NCBI RefSeq assembly: GCF_001424195.1
Contig: NZ_LMOO01000005.1
Coordinates: 858,828 to 922,827 of the forward strand
DNA length: 64,000 bases
Source: Cellulomonas sp. Leaf334
GTDB lineage: Bacteria > Actinomycetota > Actinomycetes > Actinomycetales > Cellulomonadaceae
Direction: 5' to 3'
The stretch's first letter is position 1. The number at the start of each line of letters is the position of its first letter. Of this stretch, positions 28,463-39,682 are shown piece by piece. The notes under the pieces are model-generated. The model saw only the letters and a program-made list of their open reading frames with translations. It searched no databases and had not been told where the DNA came from. Both the position numbers and the translations under genes were made by a program.

Positions 28463-29563
28463 ATGTCGCTCACGATCCCCGGATTCCACGCCGTCGTCCC
28501 CGCCGGTGGGGCGGGCACACGCCTGTGGCCGCTGTCGCGCGCGGGTCACCCCAAGTTCCTGCTCGACCTCACGGGATCGGGTCGCACCCTGCTGCAGGCG
28601 ACCGTCGACCGTCTGCTCCCGCTCACGGGCGCCGGGGGCGTGCTCGTCGTGACCGGGGCCCGCCATGCCGACGCGGTCGCCGCCCAGCTCCCCGAGCTCG
28701 GGGCCGCCGACGTGCTCGCGGAGCCGTCGCCCCGTGACTCGATGGCGGCGATCGGTCTGGCCGCCGCCGTCCTGCTCGAGCGGCACGGCGAGGACGTGGT
28801 CCTCGGGTCGTTCGCCGCCGACCACGTCATCGACGGGACCGAGGCGTTCGAGCGGACCGTGCGCGAGGGCGTGGTGGCGGCCCGGGCCGGGCACGTCGTG
28901 ACGATCGGCATCGCCGCCACGGGCCCGTCGACCGCGTTCGGCTACGTCCGTTCGGGGGCGTCGCTGGACCTGCTCGACGCCCCGAGCGTGACGCGTGCCG
29001 CCGGTTTCACGGAGAAGCCCGACGCCGTGACCGCGACCGCGTACCTGGCGACCGGCGAGTACCGCTGGAACGCCGGCATGTTCATCGTCCGGGCGCGGGT
29101 GCTCCTGGACCACCTGGCCGCCCAGCTGCCGACCCTCGCGGCCGGTCTGGGGGAGATCGCGGCCGCGTGGGACGGGCCGGACCGCGGAGAGGTCCTCGAG
29201 CGCGTGTGGCCGGGGCTGACCAAGATCGCGATCGACCACGCCATCGCGGAGCCGGTCGCCGCGGCGGGCGGGGTGGCCGTCGTGCCGGGCGACTTCACGT
29301 GGGACGACGTCGGCGACTTCGACTCGCTCGCGCAGCTGCTCGCGTCCGACACGCTCGGCGACGAGGGTCTCGCCCTGCGGATCGACGCCGACGGCGCGTT
29401 CGTCGTGCCGGGCTCCGGCAGGACGGTGTCCGTGGTCGGGCTGTCCGACGCGGTGGTCGTCGACACGCCCGACGCGGTCCTGGTGACCACGCGCGCGCAC
29501 GCGCAGTCCGTGAAGGCGGCGGTCGACGCCTGGCGGGCACGGGGGCGCGAGGACCTGCTCTGA
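28463..29563 (+). CDS. manC: Mannose-1-phosphate guanylyltransferase
   Basis: A 366-residue nucleotidyltransferase making GDP-mannose. The pyrophosphorylase signature is VPAGGAGTRLWPLSRAGHPKF; AADHVI, FTEKPD and YRWNAGMF mark the sugar site. It lacks the C-terminal isomerase domain of bifunctional enzymes. ATG 28463 is chosen: it begins at the family N-terminus and lies seven bases after TACCCT. Divergent from sdhC. Confidence 0.93.
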   Translation: MSLTIPGFHAVVPAGGAGTRLWPLSRAGHPKFLLDLTGSGRTLLQATVDRLLPLTGAGGVLVVTGARHADAVAAQLPELGAADVLAEPSPRDSMAAIGLAAAVLLERHGEDVVLGSFAADHVIDGTEAFERTVREGVVAARAGHVVTIGIAATGPSTAFGYVRSGASLDLLDAPSVTRAAGFTEKPDAVTATAYLATGEYRWNAGMFIVRARVLLDHLAAQLPTLAAGLGEIAAAWDGPDRGEVLERVWPGLTKIAIDHAIAEPVAAAGGVAVVPGDFTWDDVGDFDSLAQLLASDTLGDEGLALRIDADGAFVVPGSGRTVSVVGLSDAVVVDTPDAVLVTTRAHAQSVKAAVDAWRARGREDLL

Positions 29564-29611
29564 CGCGGACACGATCCACTGACCCCGCCGGTCGCGGCTA
29601 GGGTCGAAGTC

Positions 29612-30841
29612 GTGCCCGTTCCCCTCGTCGCTCCGCTGACCAGCCTCCGTCCCGACCCGTCGGAGCCCATGTCGGCACGGCTCGCGGCCCTGGTCGCGGA
29701 GCTGCGCGACGAGCTCGTCGAGATCCGACGCGACATCCACGCGCACCCGGAGCTCGGGCGGACCGAGGTCCGGACCACCAAGGTCGTCGCCGAGCGGCTC
29801 AGCGCCGCCGGGCTCACCCCGCACCTGCTGCCGGGCAGCGGCCTGGTCTGCGACATCGGTCCCGGACCGGCGGCGAGCGGACGCAAGCGCATCGCCCTGC
29901 GGGCGGACCTCGACGCGCTGCCCGTCCAGGAGACCAGCGGGGTGCCGTGGGCGTCGACCGTCCGGGGCGTCACGCACGCCTGCGGCCACGACGTGCACAC
30001 GACCGCGGTCCTCGGCGCGGGCCTGGCGCTCGCGCAGGTCGCCGACGAGCTCCGCACCGGCGTGCGGCTGGTGTTCCAGCCCGCCGAGGAGGTGCAGCCC
30101 GGGGGTGCGCTCGACGTGGTCGCCGCGGGCGGCCTGGACGGCGTCGCGGAGATCTACGCGTTCCACTGCGACCCGAAGGTGGACGTCGGGCAGGTGGGGA
30201 CGCGCATCGGGCCCATCACGTCCGCGAGCGACGAGGTGACCGTGACCATCTCCGGGGCGGGCGGCCACACGTCGCGCCCGCACCTGACCGGCGACGTCGT
30301 CTTCGCGCTCGGCCAGGTCATCACGCAGGTGCCGGCGATCCTGGGCCGGCGGCTGGACCCGCGCTCGGGCGTCAACCTCACGTGGGGTGCCGTGCAGGCA
30401 GGGTCGGCGCACAACGCGATCCCCGCGACGGGCACGGTGAAGGGGACGCTGCGGTGCCTCGAGGTGCGGGCGTGGGAGAAGGCGTCGGAGGTGTTCCACT
30501 CGGCGGTCGAGCAGGTCGTCGCACCCCTGGGGGTGACCGTCGACGTCCGGCACCACCGCGGGGTGCCGCCCGTCGAGAACGCGGAGCACGCCACGGGGAT
30601 CCTGGAGGCCGCCGCGCGCGACGTCCTGGGCGCCGGGTCGGTGCTGCTGACCGAGCAGTCTCTCGGCGGCGAGGACTTCGCCTGGTACCTGACGAAGGTG
30701 CCCGGGGCGATGGCCCGCCTCGGCACGCGGACGCCCGGCGGCCACACCTTCGACATCCACCAGGGCGACTTGCGCGTCGACGAGCGCGCGATCGAGGTCG
30801 GCGCCCTGCTCCTCGCGCGGACGGCAGTTCTCGCTGGCTGA
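29612..30841 (+). CDS. M20D amidohydrolase (IAA-amino acid hydrolase type)
   Basis: A 409-residue metal-dependent amidohydrolase: RRDIHAHPELG, ADLDALPVQE, ACGHDVHTT with metal ligands, and FQPAEEVQPGGA with the catalytic Glu. The dimerisation domain begins near SDEVTVTISGAGGHTSRPH. Family members cleave N-acyl amino acids, hippurate or peptides; the substrate is not clear. GTG start seven bases after TAGGGT, so leaderless; a later ATG (MSARLAALV, 29670) is possible. Confidence 0.9.
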   Translation: MPVPLVAPLTSLRPDPSEPMSARLAALVAELRDELVEIRRDIHAHPELGRTEVRTTKVVAERLSAAGLTPHLLPGSGLVCDIGPGPAASGRKRIALRADLDALPVQETSGVPWASTVRGVTHACGHDVHTTAVLGAGLALAQVADELRTGVRLVFQPAEEVQPGGALDVVAAGGLDGVAEIYAFHCDPKVDVGQVGTRIGPITSASDEVTVTISGAGGHTSRPHLTGDVVFALGQVITQVPAILGRRLDPRSGVNLTWGAVQAGSAHNAIPATGTVKGTLRCLEVRAWEKASEVFHSAVEQVVAPLGVTVDVRHHRGVPPVENAEHATGILEAAARDVLGAGSVLLTEQSLGGEDFAWYLTKVPGAMARLGTRTPGGHTFDIHQGDLRVDERAIEVGALLLARTAVLAG

Positions 30842-30976
30842 GACGGAAAGTCCGTCACCTGGGCGTTCCCATACCAAGTCGGTAACGGAACCTGGGCGGA
30901 TACCCACCGGTAACCTGCGCGACACGTCCTGGTCGTTATGGTCCGAGAATCAATGCCGGGCAGCCCCAGACCTTGT

Positions 30977-30998
30977 GGTGGCACACCGTCGTGCCACC
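30977..30998. promoter_or_regulatory. Inverted repeat in the leader of the BMP lipoprotein gene
   Basis: GGTGGCAC and GTGCCACC are separated by six bases. The repeat lies some 30-50 bases after a possible start defined by a TATGGT hexamer at 30937-30942, and 52 bases before the GTG. It could be an operator or an mRNA hairpin. Confidence 0.45.
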
Positions 30999-31049
30999 CG
31001 CACGGTCGGCCCAGCCGGACCGGCTGCTGACGAGATTCAGGAGAGTCGC

Positions 31050-32144
31050 GTGAAGAAGATCATTCGAGTGGCCGCGCTCGGCGGGGCGGTCGCCCTTGCG
31101 CTTGCGGCGTGTGGCAGTGCACCGGAGGAGACCGAGGAGACGACCGGCGGCGAGACCGCCGCCAGCGTCGACTTCAAGGCGTGCATGGTCTCGGACGCGG
31201 GCGGCTTCGACGACAAGTCGTTCAACCAGTCCGGCTTCGAGGGCCTCACGCGTGCCGTCGAGGAGCTCGGGATCGAGGAGGCTCACGTCGAGTCCGCCTC
31301 CGACACCGACTACACCCCGAACATCGATGGTCTCGTCGCCGAGAACTGCGACCTGATCATCGGCGTCGGCTTCCTTCTCGAGGACCCGATCCAGGCGGCC
31401 GCCGAGGCCAACCCGGACGTCAACTTCGCGCTCGTCGACAGCTCGTTCTCCGACGCGGACTTCGCGCCCGTGACCCTGGAGAACGGCAAGCCGATCCTGT
31501 TCGACACCGCGCAGGCCGCCTACCTCGCCGGCTACGCCGCCGCGGCGACGTCCACCACCGGCAAGGTCGCGACCTTCGGTGGCATCCAGATCCCGTCCGT
31601 CACGATCTTCATGGACGGCTTCGCCGACGGCGTCGCCAAGTTCAACGAGGACAACGGCGGCTCGGTCCAGCTCCTCGGCTGGGACAAGGCGACCCAGCAG
31701 GGTGTCTTCGCCGGCAACTTCGACAGCCAGGACGACGGCAAGAACATCGGCCAGTCCTTCATCGACCAGGGCGCGGACATCATCATGCCCGTCGCCGGCC
31801 CGGTCGGTATCGGCACCGCGTCCGTCGCCGAGGCGGCCGGCAACGTCGCGATCATCGGCGTCGACGCCGACTGGTACGAGACCACCGAGTACGGCCCGAT
31901 CGTCATGACCTCGGTCATGAAGGAGATCGGCCCGGCCGTCTTCGACACGATCAGCGAGGCCGTCGACGGCAACTTCAGCTCCGAGGCGTACGTCGGCACG
32001 CTGGAGAACGAGGGCCTCGGCCTGGCGCCGTGGCACGACTTCGAGTCGAAGGTGCCCGCGGACGTCGTGACGAAGATCGACGAGCTCAAGGCTCAGATCA
32101 TCTCCGGTGAGATCACGGTGGAGTCCGACGCGACGCCCAGCTGA
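31050..32144 (+). CDS. BMP-family nucleoside-binding lipoprotein
   Basis: A 364-residue substrate-binding lipoprotein. The signal peptide ends in the lipobox ALAAC with lipidated C21, followed by a Glu/Thr-rich linker. The mature protein has SDAGGFDDKSFNQSGFEGL and LVAENCDLIIGVGFL, both typical of the BMP/PnrA family, which bind nucleosides for ABC import. GTG start with CAGGAGAG nine bases upstream. A strong hairpin after it separates it from the transporter genes, so it can be expressed at a higher level. Confidence 0.93.
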   Translation: MKKIIRVAALGGAVALALAACGSAPEETEETTGGETAASVDFKACMVSDAGGFDDKSFNQSGFEGLTRAVEELGIEEAHVESASDTDYTPNIDGLVAENCDLIIGVGFLLEDPIQAAAEANPDVNFALVDSSFSDADFAPVTLENGKPILFDTAQAAYLAGYAAAATSTTGKVATFGGIQIPSVTIFMDGFADGVAKFNEDNGGSVQLLGWDKATQQGVFAGNFDSQDDGKNIGQSFIDQGADIIMPVAGPVGIGTASVAEAAGNVAIIGVDADWYETTEYGPIVMTSVMKEIGPAVFDTISEAVDGNFSSEAYVGTLENEGLGLAPWHDFESKVPADVVTKIDELKAQIISGEITVESDATPS

Positions 32145-32160
32145 TCCAGCACGCCAGCAG

Positions 32161-32195
32161 GCCGACGGCCCGGGCCCAGCGCCCGGGCCGTCGGC
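32161..32195 (+). terminator. Hairpin terminator after the BMP lipoprotein gene
   Basis: A perfect 15-base stem, GCCGACGGCCCGGGC with its complement, around a five-base loop CCAGC; the flanking bases extend it by a G-U and an A-U pair and TTGTCC follows. Probably partial termination, since the import genes downstream belong to the same system. Confidence 0.85.
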
Positions 32196-32266
32196 TTGTC
32201 CAGCACCGACCTCGCGAGGGGATGGATAGTGTCTGAGGACAGTCGTGACGTCGAGGGAGACGACCG

Positions 32267-33855
<1,589 letters not shown>

Positions 33856-33859
<4 letters not shown>

Positions 33860-35145
33860 GCAGCCAGCCGCCGGTCCCGCTGCCCGACGCCGCGGTGCCG
33901 CCCCCCGGCCAGACCGGTGTGGCCGAACCGACGCAGGAGCCCGACGGCGGTCGCCGCATCCTGCACGAGATGCTGACCAGCAGCTGGCTCGTGTCCCTGC
34001 TGGCCATCGTGCTGGCGCTGATCCTCGGTGGGCTGCTCATCGCCGCGGCCGACGCCGAGGTGCAGGCGACGGCGAGCTACTTCTTCTCCCGGCCCAGCGA
34101 CCTGATCTCCGCCGCCTGGACCGCGGTCTCGGAGGCCTACGCGGCGCTGTTCGCCGGGGCGATCTACGACCCGCGGGCCGAGGAGCTGGGCCGTGCGGTC
34201 CGCCCCTTCACCGAGACGCTCACCGTCGCGACGCCGCTGATCCTGGCCGGACTCGGTCTGGGCATCGGCTTCCGCGCCGGCCTGTTCAACATCGGTGCCC
34301 AGGGCCAGATCATCCTCGGTGGCATCTTCGCCGGGTACATCGGGTTCACGTTCGACCTCCCGCCGTTCGTGCACCTGCTGCTGTGCGTCTTCGGCGCCGC
34401 GCTCGGTGGTGCGCTGTGGGCGGGCATCGCGGGTGTGCTGAAGGCGCGCACGGGTGCCCATGAGGTCATCGTCACGATCATGCTCAACAACATCGCGATC
34501 TACCTGGTCGCGTACCTGCTGAGCCTCGACGCGTTCCAGCGCCCGGGCAGCAACAACCCGGTCAGCCCGCCGATCCCGGACAGCGCGTCCTACCCGCTCC
34601 TGCTGGGCAGCGGCTACCGCCTGCACGCCGGCTTCCTGGTCGCGATCGCCGCCGCGGTGTTCACGTGGTGGCTGATGGAGCGCTCGACCATCGGCTTCCG
34701 GTTCCGCGCCGTGGGGTCCAACCCGCAAGCCGCGCGCACCGCCGGCATCTCGGTGAACGCGACCTACGTGTGGGTCATGCTCACCGCCGGTGCGTTCGCA
34801 GGGCTCGCCGGTTCCGCGCAGGTGCTCGGCACGGAGCACGTCCTGACCGCCGGGGTCGCGGCGAGCTACGGGTTCGACGCCATCACGGTCGCCCTGCTCG
34901 GTCGGTCCAAGCCCTTGGGCACGGTCCTGGCCGGCATCCTGTTCGGCGCCCTGCGCGCGGGCGGCGTGGTCATGCAGGCCCGCACCGGCACCCCGATCGA
35001 CATCGTGCTCGTCGTGCAGTCGCTCATCGTCCTGTTCATCGCGGCCCCGCCGCTCGTCCGGTCGGTGTTCCGACTGCCGTCACCCGACACGCCTCGAGCC
35101 CCGAAGCCGGTCGTCCCCGTCGCAGCGAAGGAGGTCAGCGCATGA
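33856..35145 (+). CDS. Nucleoside ABC importer permease 1
   Basis: A 429-residue permease of the BPD_transp_2 (RbsC/YufP-like) family with about ten helices. Conserved cytoplasmic segments are FRAGLFNIGAQGQIILGG, AGVLKARTGAHEVIVTIMLNNIA and AVGSNPQAARTAGISV. The N-terminus is a Pro-rich cytoplasmic extension. GTG start overlaps the ATPase stop by four bases and its own stop overlaps permease 2. Confidence 0.92.
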
Positions 35146-36443
35146 GCGCCCCCACGATCGACGCGACGACGCCGGCGTCCGCCCGTCCCGCAGCCCAGCC
35201 GGTCCTGCCCCCGATCAAGTGGCACGCACCGATCGCGTACGCGGTGGTCGCGCTGGTCGGCCTCGTCGTGTTCGGGCTGCTCGGGCCGAGCGGCGAGACC
35301 AGCACGTTCGCCGTCTCGACCCCCCGTGACTTCATCCAGTTCACGCCGTTCTCGGTGCCGTCGAAGCTGACCGCGATCATCCTGTGCCTCGCGGCGCTCG
35401 CCCTGGCCGGGGTGTCGTTCTACGAGACCCGTCGACGGGAGAAGGCCGGCGCCTGGCTGCCGATCACCTACGGGTTCCTCATGGTGTTCGCGTTCCTCGT
35501 GTGGGCCGTCGCCGGCAAGGACAGCGGGCTCCCGCTGACCGGGCTGCTGCAGGGCTCGCTGTTCCTCGCGATCCCGCTGGTGTTCGGTGCGCTGGCGGGT
35601 CTGCTCTGCGAGCGGTCCGGCATCATCAACATCGCCATCGAGGGACAGCTGCTGGGCGGCGCGTTCCTCGCGGCCGTCGTCGCCACGCTGACCGGCAGCG
35701 CGTACGCGGGCCTCATCGCCGCACCCGTCGCCGGCGCCCTGGTGGGTCTGCTGCTGGTGCTGTTCTCGATCAAGTACGTGGTCAACCAGATCATCGTCGG
35801 CGTCGTGCTGAACGTGCTGGTCATCGGCGTGACCAGCTACCTGTTCTCCACGGTGCTCAAGGAGAACCCGGACACCTGGAACAACCCTCCGGGCCTGCCC
35901 GTCATCAGCATCCCGGTGCTCTCGCAGATCCCGATCCTCGGGCCGGTGCTGTTCCGCCAGACGGCGCTCGTCTACATCATGTACGTCGTCGTGATCCTGC
36001 TGCAGATCATGGTCTTCAAGTCCCGCTGGGGCCTGCGGCTGCGGTCGGTCGGCGAGCACCCGAAGGCGGCGGACACCGTCGGCATCAAGGTCAACCGCAC
36101 CCGCCTGCGCGCCACCGTGCTCGGCGGCGCGGTGGCCGGACTCGGCGGGGCGTTCTTCACCGTCGCGGCGGGGCTGGCGTTCGGCAAGGAGATGACCAAC
36201 GGCAAGGGGTACATCGCGCTCGCCGCGATGATCCTGGGCCGGTGGAGCCCGAAGGGGGCGCTGGCGGCTGCTCTGCTGTTCGGGTTCGCCAACAACCTGC
36301 AGCTCCAGCTGAGCATCATCCAGACGCCGATCCCCAGCCAGATCATGCTGATGACGCCCTACGTCGTGACGATCTTCGCGGTCGCGGGGCTCGTCGGACG
36401 GGTGCGCCCGCCGGCCGCCGAAGGCATCCCCTACACGAAGTGA
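35142..36443 (+). CDS. Nucleoside ABC importer permease 2
   Basis: A 433-residue permease of the YufQ-like type with about ten helices: LCERSGIINIAIEGQLLGGAF, KYVVNQIIVGVVLNVL and VGEHPKAADTVGIKV are the conserved cytoplasmic loops. It pairs with permease 1. ATG at 35142 has GAAGGAGG just upstream and overlaps the previous stop; the much longer open frame upstream is inside permease 1. Confidence 0.92.
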   Translation: MSAPTIDATTPASARPAAQPVLPPIKWHAPIAYAVVALVGLVVFGLLGPSGETSTFAVSTPRDFIQFTPFSVPSKLTAIILCLAALALAGVSFYETRRREKAGAWLPITYGFLMVFAFLVWAVAGKDSGLPLTGLLQGSLFLAIPLVFGALAGLLCERSGIINIAIEGQLLGGAFLAAVVATLTGSAYAGLIAAPVAGALVGLLLVLFSIKYVVNQIIVGVVLNVLVIGVTSYLFSTVLKENPDTWNNPPGLPVISIPVLSQIPILGPVLFRQTALVYIMYVVVILLQIMVFKSRWGLRLRSVGEHPKAADTVGIKVNRTRLRATVLGGAVAGLGGAFFTVAAGLAFGKEMTNGKGYIALAAMILGRWSPKGALAAALLFGFANNLQLQLSIIQTPIPSQIMLMTPYVVTIFAVAGLVGRVRPPAAEGIPYTK

Positions 36444-36844
36444 GCACTGTGAACATCGATTGGGAAGCGCTGCGTTCCGCGGCCACCGAGGTCATGCACA
36501 AGGCGTACGCGCCCTACTCGAACTTCCCGGTCGGGGCCGCGGCGCTGGTCGACGACGGCCGCGTCGTCGTCGGCTGCAACGTGGAGAACGCCTCCTACGG
36601 GGTCACGCTGTGCGCCGAGTGCGCGCTGGTCTCGGGGCTGCACGTCTCGGGCGGCGGGCGGCTGGTCGCGTTCACGTGCGTCGACAAGCACGGCAACGTG
36701 CTCATGCCCTGCGGTCGGTGCCGGCAGCTGCTCTGGGAGCACGGGGGAGCGCGGCTCCTGGTGGAGACGACGCACGGCGTCAAGCCGATGACCGAGGTGC
36801 TTCCCGACGCCTTCGGGCCGGCCGACCTGGAGGAACGCGCATGA
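36440..36844 (+). CDS. cdd: Cytidine deaminase
   Basis: A 134-residue zinc enzyme deaminating cytidine and deoxycytidine to uridine forms. Zinc site: CAECALV and PCGRCRQLLWE, with the catalytic Glu in AECA; KAYAPYSNFPVGAA and NVENASYG bind substrate. GTG 36440 overlaps the permease stop by four bases, like the other junctions of this operon; GTG 36449 is the alternative. Confidence 0.95.
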   Translation: MSTVNIDWEALRSAATEVMHKAYAPYSNFPVGAAALVDDGRVVVGCNVENASYGVTLCAECALVSGLHVSGGGRLVAFTCVDKHGNVLMPCGRCRQLLWEHGGARLLVETTHGVKPMTEVLPDAFGPADLEERA

Positions 36845-38136
36845 GCAGCGAGTCGTTCGACGCCGTCGACGTCATCGTCGCCAAGCGTGACGGGCACCGG
36901 CTGTCCGACGCGCAGATCGACTGGGTCATCGACGCGTACACGCGTGGGGTCGTCGCCGAGGAGCAGATGTCGGCGCTGAACATGGCGATCCTGCTCAACG
37001 GCATGGACCGTGCCGAGATCGCCCGGTGGACCGCCGCGATGATCGCCAGTGGCGAGCGGATGGACTTCTCCGGGCTGTCGCGGCCGACCGCGGACAAGCA
37101 CTCGACCGGTGGGGTGGGCGACAAGATCACGCTGCCGCTCGCGCCGCTCGTCGCGGTGTTCGGGGTGGCCGTCCCGCAGCTGTCCGGCCGCGGACTCGGC
37201 CACACGGGCGGCACGCTGGACAAGCTCGAGTCGATCCCCGGCTGGCGGGCCGCGCTCAGCAACGACGAGATGATGGCGCAGCTCGACGACGTGGGCGCGG
37301 TCATCTGCCAGGCCGGGTCGGGGCTCGCACCCGCCGACCGCAAGCTCTACGCGCTGCGCGACGTGACCGGCACGGTCGAGGCCATCCCGCTGATCGCGAG
37401 CTCGATCATGAGCAAGAAGATCGCCGAGGGCACCGGTGCGCTCGTGCTCGACGTCAAGGTGGGGTCGGGGGCGTTCATGAAGGACGTCGACCGTGCGCGT
37501 GAGCTGGCCCGCACGATGGTCGCGCTCGGCACCGACGCCGGGGTCCGGACCGTCGCGCTCCTCACCGACATGTCGACGCCGCTGGGCCTCACCGCGGGGA
37601 ACGCGCTGGAGGTCCGCGAGTCCGTCGAGGTGCTCGCGGGCGGGGGACCGGCGGACGTCGTCGAGCTCACCGTCGCGCTGGCCGAGGAGATGCTCGCCGC
37701 GGCCGGGCGACCCGGCCAGGACGTGGCAGCCGCCCTCCAGGACGGGCGGGCGATGGACGCGTGGAAGCGGATGATCGCCGCCCAGGGCGGCGACCCGGAC
37801 GCGACGCTGCCGGTGGCCCGGGAGACGTCGCAGCTGCTCGCGGACACCGACGGGGTGCTCGCCGAGGTGGACGCCTACGCCGTCGGCATCGCGGCGTGGC
37901 GGCTCGGTGCGGGACGCGCGCGCAAGGAGGACCCGGTGCAGGCGGGTGCGGGCGTCGAGCTGCACGCCAAGCCCGGGGACACCGTGCGGGCCGGCCAGCC
38001 GCTGATGACGCTGCACACCGACACCCCGGACCGGTTCGGTCGTGCGCTCGACGCGCTCGCCGGCGCGGTCGTCGTCGCCCCCGAGGGCACCGTGGTGCCC
38101 GTCCGGCCTCTCGTGATCGACCGCATCGACGCCTGA
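36841..38136 (+). CDS. deoA: Thymidine phosphorylase
   Basis: A 431-residue pyrimidine nucleoside phosphorylase: IVAKRDGHRLSDAQIDWVI at the N-terminus, the family signature region STGGVGDKITLPLAPLVA, SGRGLGHTGGTLDKLESIPG, and phosphate-binding VKVGSGAFMKD. It releases thymine or uracil and (deoxy)ribose-1-phosphate. ATG overlaps the cdd stop (ATGA), so it belongs to the uptake operon and feeds the deo pathway coded at 42048. Confidence 0.96.
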   Translation: MSSESFDAVDVIVAKRDGHRLSDAQIDWVIDAYTRGVVAEEQMSALNMAILLNGMDRAEIARWTAAMIASGERMDFSGLSRPTADKHSTGGVGDKITLPLAPLVAVFGVAVPQLSGRGLGHTGGTLDKLESIPGWRAALSNDEMMAQLDDVGAVICQAGSGLAPADRKLYALRDVTGTVEAIPLIASSIMSKKIAEGTGALVLDVKVGSGAFMKDVDRARELARTMVALGTDAGVRTVALLTDMSTPLGLTAGNALEVRESVEVLAGGGPADVVELTVALAEEMLAAAGRPGQDVAAALQDGRAMDAWKRMIAAQGGDPDATLPVARETSQLLADTDGVLAEVDAYAVGIAAWRLGAGRARKEDPVQAGAGVELHAKPGDTVRAGQPLMTLHTDTPDRFGRALDALAGAVVVAPEGTVVPVRPLVIDRIDA

Positions 38137-38175
38137 TCCCTCGCGGAGGCGCTCGGACGGGGGCACGATGGAGCG

Positions 38176-38397
38176 ATGAGCACCGTGCCCGGAAGTGACG
38201 CCTGGAAGGACGCCGGCCTCGCGCCGGTGGACCCGGACGGTCCGCGGAGCCTGACCGACGACACGGACCAGTCCGACGACCCCGAGGAGTACGAGCCGGG
38301 GTTCGCGCGCGCGGACCGTGACGGCCGTGCCGACGAGGCGGACGTGGTCGAGCAGGACACCGAGGTGCCCGCCGATGATGAGGATGCTGACACCTGA
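38176..38397 (+). CDS. Small acidic protein of unknown function
   Basis: A 73-residue protein with 24 Asp/Glu residues, starting [24 protein letters not shown] and ending in an acidic tail. No membrane segment or motif. CACGAT lies six bases before the ATG, a spacing like other leaderless starts here, and it sits between two nucleoside salvage genes. Not recognised as a named family. Confidence 0.55.
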   Translation: MSTVPGSDAWKDAGLAPVDPDGPRSLTDDTDQSDDPEEYEPGFARADRDGRADEADVVEQDTEVPADDEDADT

Positions 38398-38434
38398 TCC
38401 GCTTCCTGGCGATCCGTCCCGGTACGGTGAGCCC

Positions 38435-39592
38435 ATGACCTCCCCCTCCGAGCCCTCGGTGGCTGACGCCCCCAGCGACCCGATCGAGGCCACCGACCCC
38501 ACGGCCGCACTCGTCGCGCTGATCCCGACCTTGCCCAAGGTCGTGCTGCACGACCACCTGGACGGCGGGCTGCGGCCGGCGACGATCATCGAGCTCGCCG
38601 CCGAGATCGACCACGAGCTGCCCGCGACGGATCCCGACGAGCTGGGCCGCTGGTTCGTCGAGGCCGCCAGCTCCGGGACGCTCGAGCGCTACCTCGAGAC
38701 GTTCGACCACACCGTCGCCGTCATGCAGACGGAGGAGGGGCTCCGCCGGGTCGCCCGCGAGTCCGCGATCGACCTGGCCGCCGACGGCGTCGTCTACGCC
38801 GAGCAGCGGTACGCGCCCGAGCAGCACCTCGCGAAGGGGCTGACCCTCCAGCAGGTGGTCGACGCCGTGCAGGCCGGTTTCGCGGAGGGCATCGCCGAGG
38901 CGGCCACCGCGGGACGCTCGATCCGGATCGGGACCCTCATCACCGCGATGCGGCACGCCGACCGCGCCGACGAGATCGCCGCGCTCGCCCTGGAGAACCG
39001 CGACAACGGCGTCGTCGGCTTCGACATCGCCGGCGCCGAGGACGGGTTCCCGCCCTCGCGTCACGCCAGCGCGTTCAGCACGCTCGCGGAGGCCGACTTC
39101 CCGACCACCGTGCACGCCGGCGAGGCAGCCGGCGTGGAGTCGATCGCGGAGGCCGTGCACGTCGCGCACGCCTGCCGGATCGGGCACGGCGTGCGGCTCG
39201 TCGAGGACATCACGACCGACGAGCTCGGCGACCGGCTGGGCACGCTCGCGCACTGGATCCGCGACCGTCGCATCCCGCTGGAGCTGTGCCCGTCGTCGAA
39301 CGTGCAGACGGGGGCCGCCGAGTCGGTGGCCACCCACCCCGTCACCCGCCTGCGGAACCTCGGCTTCGCCGTGACGGTCAACACCGACAACCGGCTGCAG
39401 TCCGGCACGTCCATGACCCGCGAGCTGACGCTGCTCGTCGAGGAGGCCGGCTGGGAGCTCGTCGACCTGCGCGACGTGGCGGTCACTGCCGCGGCGCACT
39501 CGTTCCTGCACCACGACGAGCGCTCCGCGCTGATCGACCAGGTCATCCGCCCGGCGTACGCGTCCGCGCGGGGCGGTCGCCACCGCGCGTAG
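38435..39592 (+). CDS. add: Adenosine deaminase
   Basis: A 385-residue zinc amidohydrolase converting adenosine and deoxyadenosine to inosine forms. Zinc and catalytic residues: [20 protein letters not shown] (catalytic Glu), RIGHGVRL (His), and VTVNTDNR (Asp). SLDGG-like [10 protein letters not shown] and [11 protein letters not shown] are typical of the actinobacterial enzyme. ATG lies six bases after TACGGT, so it has its own leaderless promoter. Confidence 0.95.
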   Translation: MTSPSEPSVADAPSDPIEATDPTAALVALIPTLPKVVLHDHLDGGLRPATIIELAAEIDHELPATDPDELGRWFVEAASSGTLERYLETFDHTVAVMQTEEGLRRVARESAIDLAADGVVYAEQRYAPEQHLAKGLTLQQVVDAVQAGFAEGIAEAATAGRSIRIGTLITAMRHADRADEIAALALENRDNGVVGFDIAGAEDGFPPSRHASAFSTLAEADFPTTVHAGEAAGVESIAEAVHVAHACRIGHGVRLVEDITTDELGDRLGTLAHWIRDRRIPLELCPSSNVQTGAAESVATHPVTRLRNLGFAVTVNTDNRLQSGTSMTRELTLLVEEAGWELVDLRDVAVTAAAHSFLHHDERSALIDQVIRPAYASARGGRHRA

Positions 39593-39605
39593 ACCCTGTC
39601 CGAGC

Positions 39606-39651
39606 ACGCCATGGGGCACGCCATCGCAGTGGGTGACGCGCCCCATGGCGT
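39606..39651. terminator. Terminator between add and the deo operon
   Basis: A perfect 12-base stem, ACGCCATGGGGC with GCCCCATGGCGT, around a 22-base loop, between the ends of two convergent transcription units. The loop repeats ACGCCAT, which allows an alternative pairing. TTCTCG follows on the plus strand. Confidence 0.7.
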
Positions 39652-39682
39652 TCTCGCGACCGGGGTCTGATCGGTCGACGGG

